A stretch of DNA of 64,000 bases from assembly GCF_000165425.1 (NCBI RefSeq), contig NW_001799133.1, positions 62,001 through 126,000 of the forward strand. The letters run 5' to 3'. Made by a program: the position numbers and the translations under genes. Of this stretch, positions 24,098-36,958 are shown piece by piece (positions within the stretch are counted from its first letter, which is position 1; each line of letters begins with the position of its first letter). Below the pieces are notes generated by a model, which was not told the origin of the DNA, did not search any database, and was given only the letters and a program-made list of their open reading frames with translations. This DNA is from Paramecium tetraurelia (Eukaryota; Ciliophora; Oligohymenophorea; Peniculida; Parameciidae).

Positions 24098-27000
24098 ATG
24101 AATAACTATCATATTTACGATGAGATAGGAAAAGGCAAGTATTCAGTTGTGTACAAGGGAAGAAAGAAGAAGACTATTGAATATATGGCAGTGAAATCAT
24201 TGGAGAAAAGCAGACGCACAAAACTTTTGAATGAAGTATCAATTAATTTGAATGAATCAGGTCAAAATGTTCTCTGGTCTCAAACACCCCAACATCTTGA
24301 AGTTTTACCATTGGTATGAGACGCGTAATCATCTCTGGGTCATTTTGGAGTATTGTCCAGGAGGTGATCTGATGGCACTGATTGAAGCAGATCAATAAGG
24401 CTTACAAGAAAACATAGTGTTACGTTTCGTGAGGGACATGGCTGCAGGATTAAACTATTTGCATTCCAAGGGCATAAGTGAGTCATTTGAAATTAAACAT
24501 AGTCTATTGCGATTTGAGACCATCGAATGTGTTATTCAATGAATATGGAGTAGCCAAACTCAGTGATTTGGGAAATGCAAAGCGCTTGGTGGACATGATC
24601 TCAGCCACCATAGGTCCAGATGTCGAGATGTCCAAAAGAGGATCACCCTATTATATGGCACCAGAATTGTTTCACGAGGGTGGAGTATACAGTTTTCAAA
24701 GTGATTTGTGGGCTCTGGGATGTATTGCATATGAATTATGTATTGGATAACCTCCATTCTAATGCAGTAGCTTTACAGAATTAGTTGAATTGATTTTGAA
24801 TGCAGAAGTCAAACCATTAGAGGTCTAATGTTGGGATTTCATTAAAGGGTAATTCTTGTGACTTAATCCTAGATTGCTGGAGAAGGATCCTCTCAAAAGA
24901 TGGGGATGGGAGAAAATTTGTAAATTCCTTAATATTTAATATTTGAATGTGCCATCTCAACCGCATTTTGAAACTTGGTGCAAAAAAAACAATCTTGTTA
25001 GAGTGACTCCTGTTCAATAGAATAACAAATAGGTGGACATTGTAAGGTTGTCCTTGAATGTCCATAAGAATATGTTAAGGGAAGATGTGCCCAGCAGTTC
25101 TCAATAACAATAATATCATAAATAGATTAGTAGTAACGAGAAGGATTTCAAGTTAACAAACAAAGACCAAGAAATATTGATAGGATCAGAATAATAATAA
25201 GATGATGATGAAATTGATAAATAACCAGATGAATTCTAAACTAATGTTTAGTCAGATTTAAATTCAATTAATTCACCGCATTTGCAACAGAAACCATTCA
25301 CTATCAAAAAAGACTCGGTGCATCCATCTACTCAAAGTCTTCTTAATTAATCCCCTATTCCTGGAGGAATTACACCTTAATAAAAGAAGGCAAATGAAAA
25401 TGATCAATTAATTCCGATTGATTAATTGTTCACTCATAGTTCTGATAATTCAGTCAAACCCATCATTGGTAATAGAGAGATTGAAAAATCAATAGATGCT
25501 ACATTTGCAAAGGAATCATTACCTTTTTAATATATTAATGCAGATGATGTTAATCGAAATATTGAAACTGATTAAATTGAATATCACTTTGAATAAATTT
25601 ACAATTCGTTACAGGTAGCCAAATAATAGGAATAATTAAACATTCTAAATTACTTTGAATAAATTATTTAGACTTCTAATGCAGCCAATCGTTTAATCAA
25701 TTCCGCATATGTTTAATTATTATTAAAATTACTCACAGTCAGTAAATTAACATAATTGAAATACCGAATTTGTTGTGTTTTAGGCTTATTGCTTCGACAT
25801 GCTACAGTTATTGAACCTGAAGTATCATAACATGGAATACCAGAAGCCATGGTGGAAATATTAAATTCAAAGGAATAGAATAATGTTCGAAGAAAGGCAG
25901 CAGCAGCTTTGGGAGAATACTTATTTTATGGGGCAACTCAAATGGAAGAAGATCCTTAGAATCCTTATTGGAAGATGAGCAATATCAGCTTCAATTAATT
26001 GATAAAGGTTATTAAATCACAGAATGAAGATGAAATCGGTACAAATCTATATCATTTAATTAGTGAAATTCTATTGCATTAAAACCATTGAAAACATTTC
26101 ATCTTAATCCATATCTATAGGATAGAGATTTGCCAAATCAGAAATAGTTTTGATGATTCTCCAATGCTTTTTGTCTACCAAAAATGATAGTTTAAGAATC
26201 AGTTGTGCCATTACCTTAGCTAATCTATTGATGTTGGACAATCAATAAGTTGATGTGTTTATGTAGAATCTTGGCTTGAAGAGTTTAGTTTCGGTATTTG
26301 TTTTCTCTCATTTAGTCTAGATATTTTTAGATAACTTACAGAGAGTATAATAGGCTATGATTACAATATTCAACATTCATCTTCTACAGAGTGTTAGCAC
26401 ACAAGATTCATCAAGCAATAATGTATCTTAATTGGCCTCAAATGCTGTCAATAAATTATTGATGGAAGAATGTATGATACGATTTCTTATTAAAAATTAG
26501 CATAATTAATAAAAGGGTTAGTTTATTTATTGGATCATGGTAATGCTGTCAGCAGAGGGAAGGCAGCTATTGCACTGATGCTGATGATTAAATTCAATAT
26601 AGTCACTCTTATCAATCTATCAGAAGAACAATTAAGATTCTACCAAATTCTAGATAAAGGACTCAGAGACAATAATGATTATTTGAAATAGTGCTTGTAA
26701 CATTTAGTACAATAACTATGTGATTGCACTCCTATTATGATCACCTAGATTAATCAATCATTGACTGATTCATAATTGATGGAATACTCTCCGAAGAAAA
26801 CTAATGGCAACTATTTAAATGTGTTATTCTAATACTCACAAACTCCAGTCTTATAGCAATCCCTATTTTCCTCTCAGTATTTACCAATCCTAACAGAATT
26901 ATTGTCATTATCAAAGAATAAAACTCAAATTCAAACTACTCTATTGAATATTATGTCCAAGATGTGTACGAACTCAAAGATTTTAATAAAGCAACAATAA

Positions 27001-28003
27001 GTAATTATTTAACAAGTGCTCAAAAATTGCATTGATTATATGGTTAAGTAATAGAGCACTGAAACTAAATTTATGTTTTTGAAGTTGATCATAGATCTAC
27101 TTAGTGCTCTATTGTAGGAAGAGGGGATCTATGATTATCCCAATTTCTTGAAGCCGTACTCTAATGAATTGAATAACATCATTATTACTCTCATACTCCC
27201 TTTGTTGAAGGAATTATTCCAAGAATAACCTCCCTTACCATTTTATGCACTCAAATTAGCATCAATTCTCCTAACTTACAATTCACTCTTTCTCCCTCAT
27301 TTCAAAAGATATGAAGTCCTCTAGGCCATATTAGATATGTACAAGCCAGATAGTAATAATATCACAGGCCATACTTTGAATATCATTTAGAAGATTGTTG
27401 AAGGCAGTTCAATTGAAGATCTCAAGCAATTCTAAATTATTGGTATTAAATAAGTATTAAACTATAGATAAGTCAGTTCAAATATTTGTATAATTTACAA
27501 AACAGAAGTAAGAATGGGCTTTTGAGGATCTGTCTTCTATTATGGTAGCAATCACAAGCAAAATCATCAATGAATTACAAAGAGGGAACAACAAAATAAT
27601 AGTGAGTCCAGATAATACTTTGATTCCTTAACCCTTCCCATAAGAATTCTTATTTTTTTAGGACCAATTCTATTTCACCCTTCAATATGCTTAACAATTA
27701 ATTGGTATTTCTACTCCAGGCTGTCAATTAACTCTGTTCACTTATATGTTGCATTTGGCATATTTTTATCCAGGAAAACTATCCTAAATAAGGTAGTAAT
27801 TATTTAATTAATTAATTCCATTACTATGTCCTTAATTGAATAAGAGAATCATCAAATTGTTACATTGGATGGTTGTATTGAATGAACAAAAACCATTTAA
27901 GATAGAAAAGAAAGAAATCTTAGTATAAGTTTTGGAAAAATATCAAAAGGAAGACAAATCTATTGCTATGGCTGCAAAAGATTTGATGAAATATCTTCTT
28001 TGA
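24098..28003 (+). CDS. ULK4/Fused-type kinase with C-terminal helical repeats
   Basis: About 1,270 residues. Start ATG 24098 (MNNYHIYDEIGKGKYSVVYK). Kinase domain: glycine loop IGKGKYSVV, MAVKSLEK, HPNILKFYHWYETRNHLWVI, YCDLRPSNVLFNEYGVAKL, SDLGNAK, GSPYYMAPELF, DLWALGCIAYELCIGQPPF. The HPNxLKFYxWYETxNHLW and CDLRPSN patterns are those of ULK4 (RUNKEL in plants). Introns 24236-24260 and 24478-24502 (25 nt each), plus others near 26480 and 27455. The long C-terminus has HEAT/ARM-like helices (NNVRRKAAAALGEYLFYGA; VYLLDHGNAVSRGKAAIAL). Unlike mammalian ULK4, catalytic Lys, Asp and D-L-G are present. ULK4 relatives act in cilia and microtubule processes; the role here is inferred. Stop TGA 28001-28003. 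Confidence 0.9.
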
Positions 28004-28034
28004 ATTAAAATATATATATATTTATATTTTATAA

Positions 28035-28550
28035 TCAAAATATAATAGTTTATCTTACACAAGATTCGAACTTAGTTAATTAAGTATGTTATATACTTGC
28101 TTACTAATTTCAATTTCTTAATTAAATTCATTTATAATTCTGGCATACAAATCTGTTTCAGCAACAGAAGGATAAATTATGATAATAACTAAATTACATA
28201 TTGATCTTCAATCAAACCAACGATGATTGGAACCTTTTCTTTTATAGGATGAGAACATTATCAGCGAAATCTTATCCAGTAAAGATATCTATATTTTATG
28301 TTATCTACTTTACGGTTAGTTTTAGCAGCATCCTAAATTCCTTATTCTATGTATTACAGATATCTTTTAGTTCCTTTCCAATTGACTGAAAAGTTGAATA
28401 ATTGTCTCAATTTTCTAAAACAAGACTCTTCCTGCAGATAACTCAACTTTAGACTCCAGTGGCGAATTCAACAATAAACAAAGATTCCTTCAATTTTTCT
28501 AATGCTTATGTAGTTATGATATCATTAAGTGTAATTTAATACTTAAACAT
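28035..28550 (-). CDS. Hypothetical small five-exon gene
   Basis: Four short GT...AG introns join coding-like exons: MFKYQITLNDIITTQ...EFATG, then EESCFRKLRQLFNFSVNWKG...AAKTN, HIFTGQDFADNVLILQKKR, SICNLVIIIIYPSVAETDLY...SKQ, and FESCVRQTIIF with TGA 28035-28037. About 135 residues with one hydrophobic strand (NLVIIIIYPSV). The fact that all frames meet through 23-28-nt introns makes chance unlikely. No family recognised. It converges on the ULK4-like gene, 31 bp between stops. Confidence 0.6.
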
Positions 28551-28762
28551 AAAATAATAGACATTATATCAAAGAGGATTTTCTATTTTTAATAAAAGAA
28601 AAAGGATTTTGTTTATAACTAACATAAAGATAGTCAATTTATTTCAAAATACAGGATAGTTAATATCCAATGAAAAATTCAATTTATGCATGTTGGTAAT
28701 TAGAAAAATGATTATCAGAATAATGATATTAATTAATGTAGTTATAAAATTCAATTAGAACA

Positions 28763-29284
28763 ATGGAGGAAATAGAATTCTTAGAGAATCAAGTGTATCC
28801 GAAATTACACACTGCTTTAGTGCAGCTGATAGATCATATTGTAAAGACTGAGGAAGTGAGAAAACATTAAGAAAGATTGAAGAAAATTAAAATATTTGAC
28901 AGGATTGAACAAAAGAAAGTAGAGAAGCAGAGATTGAAAAATGAGTTGGGATCGGCTTATGAATCCTCGTCTCAGGGCTCTGCAGAGAATGATGATTTAA
29001 TGGGAATGAGCTCATAACTGATTAAAAACGATGAATCCATATTTCCGATAAATCACCAAATACAGGCTCCGGCAGGAATTTCAATAGATGACATGAGTCC
29101 TCAGGATATGAAGAAGGAAATAAATCTGGCATTGAATCAGATTCAAGAGGATCAAGATGACGAGGAAGCCCCAGATAAACAAGAATTGCAGCATTTGAAA
29201 TAGCAAATGAAGTAGCAAAGAGAGGCTCTTGAATTTAATCCATTGATCTATTTAGCACATTTATTAAGAGAATTGTAGAAATGA
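28763..29284 (+). CDS. Hypothetical acidic/coiled-coil protein, 173 residues
   Basis: Intronless, ATG 28763 (MEEIEFLENQVYPKLHTALV) to TGA 29282-29284. The N-terminal helix is followed by a charged coil (KHQERLKKIKIFDRIEQKKV), a Ser/Gly/Asp-rich linker, the motif GISIDDMSPQDMKKEIN, an acidic segment (QEDQDDEEAPDKQ) and an end reading FNPLIYLAHLLRELQK. The N-P-L/I-x-F/Y-L-A-x-x-L ending is common in small ciliary adaptor proteins, but I cannot name the family. Stop lies 16 bp before the next ATG on the same strand. Confidence 0.75.
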
Positions 29285-29300
29285 TTAATTAATTATTATA

Positions 29301-29897
29301 ATGGCAGCTCGCTAAGTATTTTGTAGATTGTAGCCCAAAGTGAACAATTATCATAACGACGGCACAGGCAGGTATTTAACATAGTTGATCACAGGGATTC
29401 TTACATAAGCAAGTTTAATGGGGGACAAATGAATCAGACTCTGCAATCTCAAATAGCTCCTCAACGCAAATCATCGACTTCGAGAAAATGCATTACCTCA
29501 CAAAATCAAATACGCAATTTGGGACGATCTGGCAATCTACCTCCCTCAAATACCCATCAAAACTACGAAGTATTGGGGGGATGGAAGTGGGAGAGATTAT
29601 TTTGTAATAGTAAATGATGGTGGACAATGCAATCCATGTAATTGGTGGGATAATGTCGAAATCCAATTTCAAAGGCAACTCAGAAATTACCAAAAGACAG
29701 GTCCTCTGAGGATTAGCAGTGCTTGTCCATCCAAATAACAAGATAGATTGGCAGAACCCAAAAAACAGTTACAGATTAAGTAAAGGCCTCATACTCCCAA
29801 TATCAAACAAGCACACAAAATCTATCAATCTTATCAAACTCTGAAATACTAAAGCAAAGCTCGCAACATAAGGTACAAGACACATAATGATAATTGA
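29301..29897 (+). CDS. Protein with two D-G-x-G-R-D repeats (frame break)
   Basis: Start ATG 29301 (MAARQVFCRLQPKVNNYHND), 23-nt intron (GTATTTAACATAGTTGATCACAG) restoring DGTGRDSYISKFNGGQ, then a Ser/Gln/Asn-rich linker to SNTHQNYE. The frame then shifts by one base at a run of six G (29575-29580); with five G it would continue into LGDGSGRDYFVIVNDGGQ. The tail is basic (CNPCNWWDNVEI, RPHTPNIKQAHKIYQ) and stops at TGA 29895-29897. The two G-R-D...G-G units look like a repeated module. Function unknown. The break may be a sequence error. Confidence 0.65.
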
Positions 29898-29923
29898 TAA
29901 ATATATTTTGGATTATTGTAATT

Positions 29924-31324
29924 TCACAATCTATGCAAATACTCACCAGCTTTGGTGATATATCTAATCCATTTCGTTGGTTTATATCCTGCTTTTTCAT
30001 AGATTCTCAAGAATCTTACTCTCAATCCACTTGCTGTAAACATGGGCACCTAAAACTCCATTGAAATGGGTGGCTTAATCCAAGGCTATTAATTAGTTGT
30101 TTAACCTAAGTCGATTTCACAACGTAATAGGGCTTCAAAGTCTCCAGGATACTTCTTTATTCTCCAAATCACTCCTTGCTAATCTGGTTCATGCTTGGCT
30201 TTCCCGATTGCTGAATTTGTATTAACATTTGCAGTATTCTTGGGCACTGGAATCTTTATGGCTAAATTTGTAGCAAAGAGATTCTTCTCAAAAATAGATT
30301 TAATCTTAAATATTTAAATATCTTAATACTTTGACTCGAATTTCCAATTTGTTTTTACCTAACTCATTATATACAGGCATGATTTTGAAGGGTAAATTAA
30401 TATTCTCAGTAATCCTATAAGTCATCAACTCAAATTAACCATCAGGTGGAATAAATGTGATTGCTCTTTCCTTATCAAACTTAGGTAATTTGACACATTG
30501 ATGGAATTTCAGATCGTCAATTGTAATACCTTTGTCTGTGGTCGTTTAACCGGGCTTACGAGGTTCTCTCTACATTAGCAATTTATCATTCATTCCAAAT
30601 TTACATTCTGGCATTCCAGACAATAAGCATTTCACCTAAATTGATCCTGCCACGTCAGCCTTCAAGATTGTCCCCTTCACTGACATCAACACATTCACAC
30701 TCTCTATGACATCCAAGTACACTTCGTTCTTTCTATACACAAGATTTGGTGGCCTCCAAGATGTAGCTCCAGTTGCCTAAGAAGTCAATTGTTTCAACTT
30801 TTCTACGTCATTCATTAATTCTGGCTTCAGTCCTCCTTCTTAAATGTACTAATAAACATTAGTATTAAGCATGATACTTTTTTCAAAAGATCTGCATCTG
30901 CTATTTATGGTACACCATAATCCATTACTTCATCCAGAATTTCATAAATTAGCACAAAGTGCTTTTTTATACAATTTTCATCAAACTCTCCTCCAAAGTA
31001 AGCTCTGCACACTTTAACCTAGGATTTATTATCGTAATCGTACTAATTAATAAAGAAATTGTAAGGTCATTGCTACATTTACATTTACTTTTGTTGTGGC
31101 TAATACTACAATGTCTTTTATTGTAATATGGATAAATGATGTTCCTTGAATTTTAAATATCATTTTTTACCATCAATATTGATTATTGGACATTCCTTAT
31201 TTTCTTTTGTGGCCACTATTTTAGCACAAAATTGTGTAGTCTCACTTCTTGTGATGTCATCCTTATAGACCCTATAAATAAGGATTTCTCCCTTATGATT
31301 TATAAACACAATTGAACTAATCAT
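29924..31324 (-). CDS. AP2M1: AP-2 complex mu subunit (clathrin adaptor)
   Basis: Medium chain of a clathrin adaptor; recognises cargo tyrosine signals at the plasma membrane. Start ATG 31322-31324 gives [20 protein letters not shown], closely matching the AP-2 mu start, followed by [16 protein letters not shown]. After an intron it reads [20 protein letters not shown]. The C-terminal signal-binding domain is present ([33 protein letters not shown]) and ends near TGA 29924-29926. Several short introns. AP-1 mu is less likely because of the N-terminus, though the GEYLHRL ending is a little unlike animal AP-2. Confidence 0.92.
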
Positions 31325-31399
31325 TATATATTAAATAATTATATATATCTCAAATCTTGATTTGGAATTCTTATACTATTTTAGCATTAGAATAAAACT

Positions 31400-31996
31400 A
31401 TGGCGGTTGTTCATTTAAAATACCCACACCATTCTATCCTTGTTAGAAAAATTACATATTATAACCTATAAGTCATCTAAAAAATGCATTTTAAAAAATT
31501 TAATAAAAATGTGATTTATTTAAGACTTTCTATATATTAAGGTAGTTGTTTTGAATAAGATGCTACCATTTTTTAATCCTCCAAAAACAAAATTAATTAA
31601 TCCTTTAATTTAATAAATGATTAATAATTATCTGAGATGTCTTTTTAAATAAAAATTTCCAATTTCGATGTAAAATAAAGTAGATCATAAATATATCTAT
31701 CAACAAAAATGGATTTTTAAGAGTTATAGACATTTCAGAAGTAGTTTCTCACTATGAAAATGTAGAGAAACCTATTTTAAAATATAATTATATAAAATAA
31801 AATGAAATTATCTTATAAAAATGAAGCATAATAATTTACAGATCTCTTTTTATAACGACTCAAGGTTATTGAAGGTTCTTCAGTCCAGGAGCTTTACCAA
31901 CTAAACATAATCCGCAAACCAAGCAAAGTTATGAATAATCATTTTCATATGTACTTCCATCATATGGACATGCCTTATAATTTTAAAGATTTTTGA
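31400..31996 (+). CDS. Putative ORF overlapping alpha-COP 3' end antisense
   Basis: A 199-codon ciliate-code frame from ATG 31400 (MAVVHLKYPHHSILVRKIT) to TGA 31994-31996. The first 150 codons, before 31860, lie between AP-2 mu and alpha-COP and have coding character (SCFEQDATIFQSSKNKINQ, DFQELQTFQKQFLT). The last 45 codons are antisense to the alpha-COP C-terminal coding region, so either the gene really overlaps or an unseen intron ends it earlier. Divergent from AP-2 mu with a 75-bp gap. No family recognised. Confidence 0.4.
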
Positions 31997-34900
31997 GTGT
32001 ATTTACAGAGTAAATAGGCTATTCATTGAGCCAACTTTGATTGAAATCGATTTATATTGCATTTGTATTTTATTATTATGATGCTTTCTCATACTAAAAA
32101 ATAGATACTAAACCTTACTTTTTATGCATTTTGTAGAACTTCTGGTTTTTGAGTTGTATCATTTTTCAGTAATTCAATTAGCTTCTTCGCTATCTATTAG
32201 CATGTGATAAAGTTCTTCTATTTGTAGCTAATACTAAGAGCTTATCTCAAAGTTAAGATTCTATGAGTAGGTAGTAATTCTATTGTTGCCATCTTACAAG
32301 CCATTTCTAAAGCATTACTCTCCTTTTTGAATGAGTCACATCTCATTGCAATCATATAATTTCTGCTAATATTAATGTACTTTTTGACTTCTTCTATTTG
32401 GTTTGCTTCAAAATCTGTTAGTAATAGTTTTTGTAACACCTATTAGAAACAATTGCTGACTTCTTCAAATTTGGCATCAGTCGTAAATTTGTATCCTAGA
32501 ATAAATTAATATTACATACCTTATTTGATAAGTGTCTTAACTTCATTCAATCGATTTAATTTAACTGGGAGAGTGGAATTACTTAAATAAGGAATTGAAG
32601 ATACAACTTAAAATGAAGTTCCCCCTGTTAATAACTTCAAAAGCTATTAGTGATTACTCAAATTTATTTGTTGCTTTAACAATCTTATACCTCCTTCGTA
32701 ATCTCCTGCAGCAAAATACTTAACAGCCACATCTCCCTTTTATTCCAAGAACACTCCCCTTAATGCTTGTTCATCTATGCTCTTATCCTTTTCCTATATC
32801 ACTTTTGGTTCAAAGAACTCTTCTTCTGGTTCATCCTCTAGTCCCCATTAACCATCATTATTAATTTATTCTTCTACTTGTGCTTCTTCTACTACTTATT
32901 TTTAGATTGTGAATATATCCTAAGGTACAACTGATTCTTCAGTAACTTCAAGATTGATTATATCTTACTCATTCATTTAATAGAGAGGCCATGGATCATT
33001 TTTAAACTTCATGATAGGATTTGGTGGTATTAAAGCTTGACTTCCACCGAGTGATTTTATCCACTCAATTGTTTCTGATTAATTTTAATCCAATTTCTGA
33101 TTATTGCCATTCAGATGATCTACAATTTGAGCTAATTTTGGTAGATTCTACCTGATAGATTTTAATTTTGAAGTTTAGGATTAGTAAATGTAATTTGGTT
33201 ATATGTTTTGTAATTTCTCTTGCTTTTCAGTGTTACCTGTACACAGATATAAAAAGGCCAATCTATCAAATTGATTGAGTTATTAGTCACAAACATCAAC
33301 CAATAGGTTATTGCCTTGTCTTAGAGCTTCTGACCTCAATTATTCAAACAAATTTGTATCCTTGATTTCTATTGCTGCTTTGTATGCCTACTCTAAATTA
33401 CCAGAATCCAAAGAAAGTGAAAATTTAGCTATTATATAATATAATAGTGATACCTTATTTATCTTTGACTAATTTCAGAGCAACAGATGCTAATCTTTTT
33501 TAATACAAGTAGGAGAGTACAGCTTCATTTTAATTGTTCTCAACAAATTTATGAATTGCACTCAGGTCCTTATTTAATATGGCAATTTTAAATAATGGTT
33601 CCTGAATATCCAAAATTTAATTGATGTATTATGCAGTGTTATCAACTGCTATTAATTTTAATTTATTTTACTATTATTCTTCTCCTTTGACCAAATAGAG
33701 AATATTTTCAGTAGACTTTAACACTCCAGTGTCGCCATTCAATAACAAATATTTAATTTAACTTTTTGTAGTGTATATTATGAAGTTATTAACCCAAATA
33801 AATGACTTAATATTAACTTTTTCTTGAATTTCAATTAATTTTTAAAGTTGTTTAGTGAAGATAGTCAAGGTTAATTTCCCTTATACTATTAAATAGGAAT
33901 CATGATATTGGGCATACTTGGCATCTGTGTATTCTACTTAATGTAAACCCTGTTTAGCAAGTGGATCAAATAACTCTAAATGGTTCTTATTGCTCCAGTA
34001 GTTGAGATTATATACTAAATAGTCCTGAAATGTTTTGAGCTCTTCCCTACTATCTCTATATATTAATAATTTGCCTCCAGGGGCTGTGAATAGCTTCGAG
34101 GCGGGTTTTTCATCAATTATAGAGACTGCCTCTGTTTCATAATTATATAACTCAATTTATAATTCCTAATTGATTCGAGCAATTTTGCTTTTGCCAATGA
34201 AGCAAGCTGACTTTGAATTAAATTACTTAACTCCTTAGTCCCCTTTCTGAGGTTGAAATGCAATAAGCAAATGCCTCTTTATTCTAGATTAATTCTTGTT
34301 GAGAGATCGAATGCATCTAACCATTAATTGTGTTTTTTAAGTGTCATAAGTGTTGTATTCAATGGATTCAATGCTATCCTCAAGGACAGTTGGAGTTGGA
34401 GTAATGACAGTAGAAATATCTCTTATAGTTTATTATTGTCCTGAGTTCAATTCGATGACTTTAAGTATTTTCTGTTCTGCCATGCACAAATACCTTTCAT
34501 TAACTAAGAGTACAGGCACTCGATCTTTATGTAATGTGAATACTTGAAGCGTAGTATCAGAACCACAAGCAAAATAGTAATTGTTAGGATGACAGGCTAC
34601 AGTCCAATAACGATCGAAATGTACGTTTTCATAAAGTGCAATTTACTTTTTATTACAATCCCAAACTCTAATGGTGTGATCTTCAGAATCTGAGATAATG
34701 ACATCTCCTTTTGAATGAAACTCAGCACAACAAACATTATTGGTGTGTCCTGAAAGCGAATCGACTTCCCAGGCTTTGTTTTCATTGTATTTCCACAATT
34801 TGATATTTTTGTCATCGCCACTTGTGATGATGAATGGCTCTGATTTGTGAAATGAACACCAATTGAGTTAATCTTTATGTCCATCCATAATTGCAATCAC

Positions 34901-35455
34901 CTATACTTCTGCTCCAGAGAGTACGTACTCCTGATTCTTCTTTTATGCATATCTCTGTTTAAGCACTCCGTAATTCCACAATCTGGCAGTTTGATCTAAT
35001 GAACATGTCACTATGTAATCCTGAGTGGGGTGGAATTGACAAGACATTATGTAATGAGTATGTCCTGTGAGTATGGCTATGGTTTATCTGCTTTGATAGT
35101 TCCAGACTCTGGCTGTTTGATCATCAGATCCAGAGAGCACCCAAGGATTGGTTGGATGGAATGTTACACATCGAACATAATCTAGATGTCCCTTCAATAT
35201 AAATTGACATTATTTAAAATTCCACACTCTCACTGTGAAATCATCTCCTCCAGAACAGAACAGATTCAATTGTGGGTGGAATTCAACTGATCGGACTGCC
35301 CCTTTGTGATCCTCATATGTTGCTATTCGTTTTTTTATCCTGTAATCAATTAGTTCTATCACACCTGAGTGAAGTGCACTCAACAACCAAGGACGATGAG
35401 GGTGGAAAGATACGCTTTTTACCCGATCTGAACGTTTCTCTAATTTGACAAACAT
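31860..35455 (-). CDS. COPA: Coatomer subunit alpha (alpha-COP)
   Basis: Scaffold subunit of the COPI coat that returns vesicles from Golgi to ER. Start ATG 35453-35455 ([20 protein letters not shown]), then [46 protein letters not shown] and further WD40 repeats ([16 protein letters not shown]-type, [21 protein letters not shown]). A helical solenoid and the Cys-containing C-terminal module follow ([20 protein letters not shown]...VGKAPGL), ending at TGA 31860-31862. Short introns occur, for example near 32510 and 33430. Length is normal for the family. Confidence 0.93.
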
Positions 35456-35578
35456 ATTTATTACACGTATATAATTTTATAATATTTATTATAAATTAAC
35501 AATAATATTCGCTTCCAAATATTACAATGAATTTCTACCCTCTCAACATCGATGCCACATTTTAATCATTAATTAAAC

Positions 35579-36958
35579 ATGAAAAAATTAGAAGCCTTCT
35601 GTTTAGAGGACAACTCAGATGATGATTCATTAGATCAAACCCATTAGATTTCCATTCAAACTGAAATCAAGTACAAACAAATCAGAGACATAGCCACCAA
35701 AATCATCCTATGCTATGCCATAGACTTTGATTTGCCCATCATCCCCTTCCTGCAATACTTCTAGTTTATAAGAGTCTTGAATTCTGAAGATACCATTTCA
35801 ATCGAAGCCACTAAACCACTCATTAAATAACTATTGAATATCAAAGAACTCGAAATGATCACCAGAGACACCCATCTCAACGATATCCTCAATCAAACCT
35901 ACTCACTAAATCAACTCAACTCCATCGCCTAAAACTTTGAAAACAAATACAAACATTACCTCCAAAAGTCACAACCATCCAACATCTGTCAGATGACCAA
36001 GATTATCTACAATCAAAGAGAAAAAATCCAGGAAAAACTTGAAAAAATATTCCAAGACTAAAATTTACAGGACTTTATGAAAAAGGGAAAAGAACAATTG
36101 AAGAAAGCCCCACTTGAATCCTGGAAGAATAACAAGAAGGATTACGAAGAATAACAACTGCCTATTGCATAAACATTCATCAACTTAAATAAAATTAAGA
36201 AATTTCTAGATGAAAAAAAGGAAGAAGAAACCTATGCAACTGGTAAAATGAATCGTAAGAAAAATCAAATGATACGCATTGTTAGGAAAATCATTAAAAA
36301 AAGAAGACCCAAAACTCAAAACGAAAAATTCTGTACACAAGTACACTCCAGGAGATTCATTAAAAGGATATTTCAATTACTCCTATCAAGGCAGGAATCT
36401 TACCCTGAAATTTTCTATTGTTTGACTGTTAAGTTTGAAAAGAAATGTGCAGACAAGATTCAATTCACCTTAAACAACAGGTTCAAAACCTATATCGAAA
36501 ATGACACCTACATTCACAACCTATTAAATGAAGAATTGGTTAAGAAAGGGTATAATCCTGTCAAATTGAATGCAGAACAAGTTAATTTGGAAGACTTCTA
36601 TCAATGTTTCAACTTAAATCTCCAACCTCATGAAGTATCTGAAGCTAAAGTTGTTTATGAAATGATTGTCTAAGTGTATGAATAGAAGGAAATGCATCGA
36701 CTTAGATTATATCCAATCTTTAATTGTACCAAGTTTACTTTTTTGGAATAATAAATGACATAAATTGACACTATTGAGAAATACCAAACTCCACAATTCC
36801 TTAAATTCAAATCCATCGTCGAAGATATTAAATATTATTTAGATACAAATAAACTGTAAATTGAGAAAGAAATGCAAGCCTAGAAAGATAATTAGGTATA
36901 AACAACTGAAAGATAATAGAATAAAAAAGAAAAGGTGGAACCAAAAGTTGAAAGTTGA
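35579..36958 (+). CDS. Hypothetical basic protein, 459 residues
   Basis: Single uninterrupted frame, ATG 35579 (MKKLEAFCLEDNSDDDSLDQ) to TGA 36956-36958. Acidic N-terminus, a middle with helical character, then a strongly basic stretch around residues 220-245 (MNRKKNQMIRIVRKIIKKRR) that could bind nucleic acid or localise to the nucleus; that is inference. The C-terminal third contains NKYGYNPVKLNAEQVNLEDF-like sequence and ends in a Lys/Gln/Glu-rich tail. An out-of-frame ATG at 35527 opens only a short frame. Unusually GC-rich at third positions for this window. No family recognised. Confidence 0.75.

Noticed and set aside
34597-34896. 99-codon minus-strand frame ([18 protein letters not shown]...)
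   Set aside because: Lies within alpha-COP in a different frame from the WD40 repeats; a shadow.
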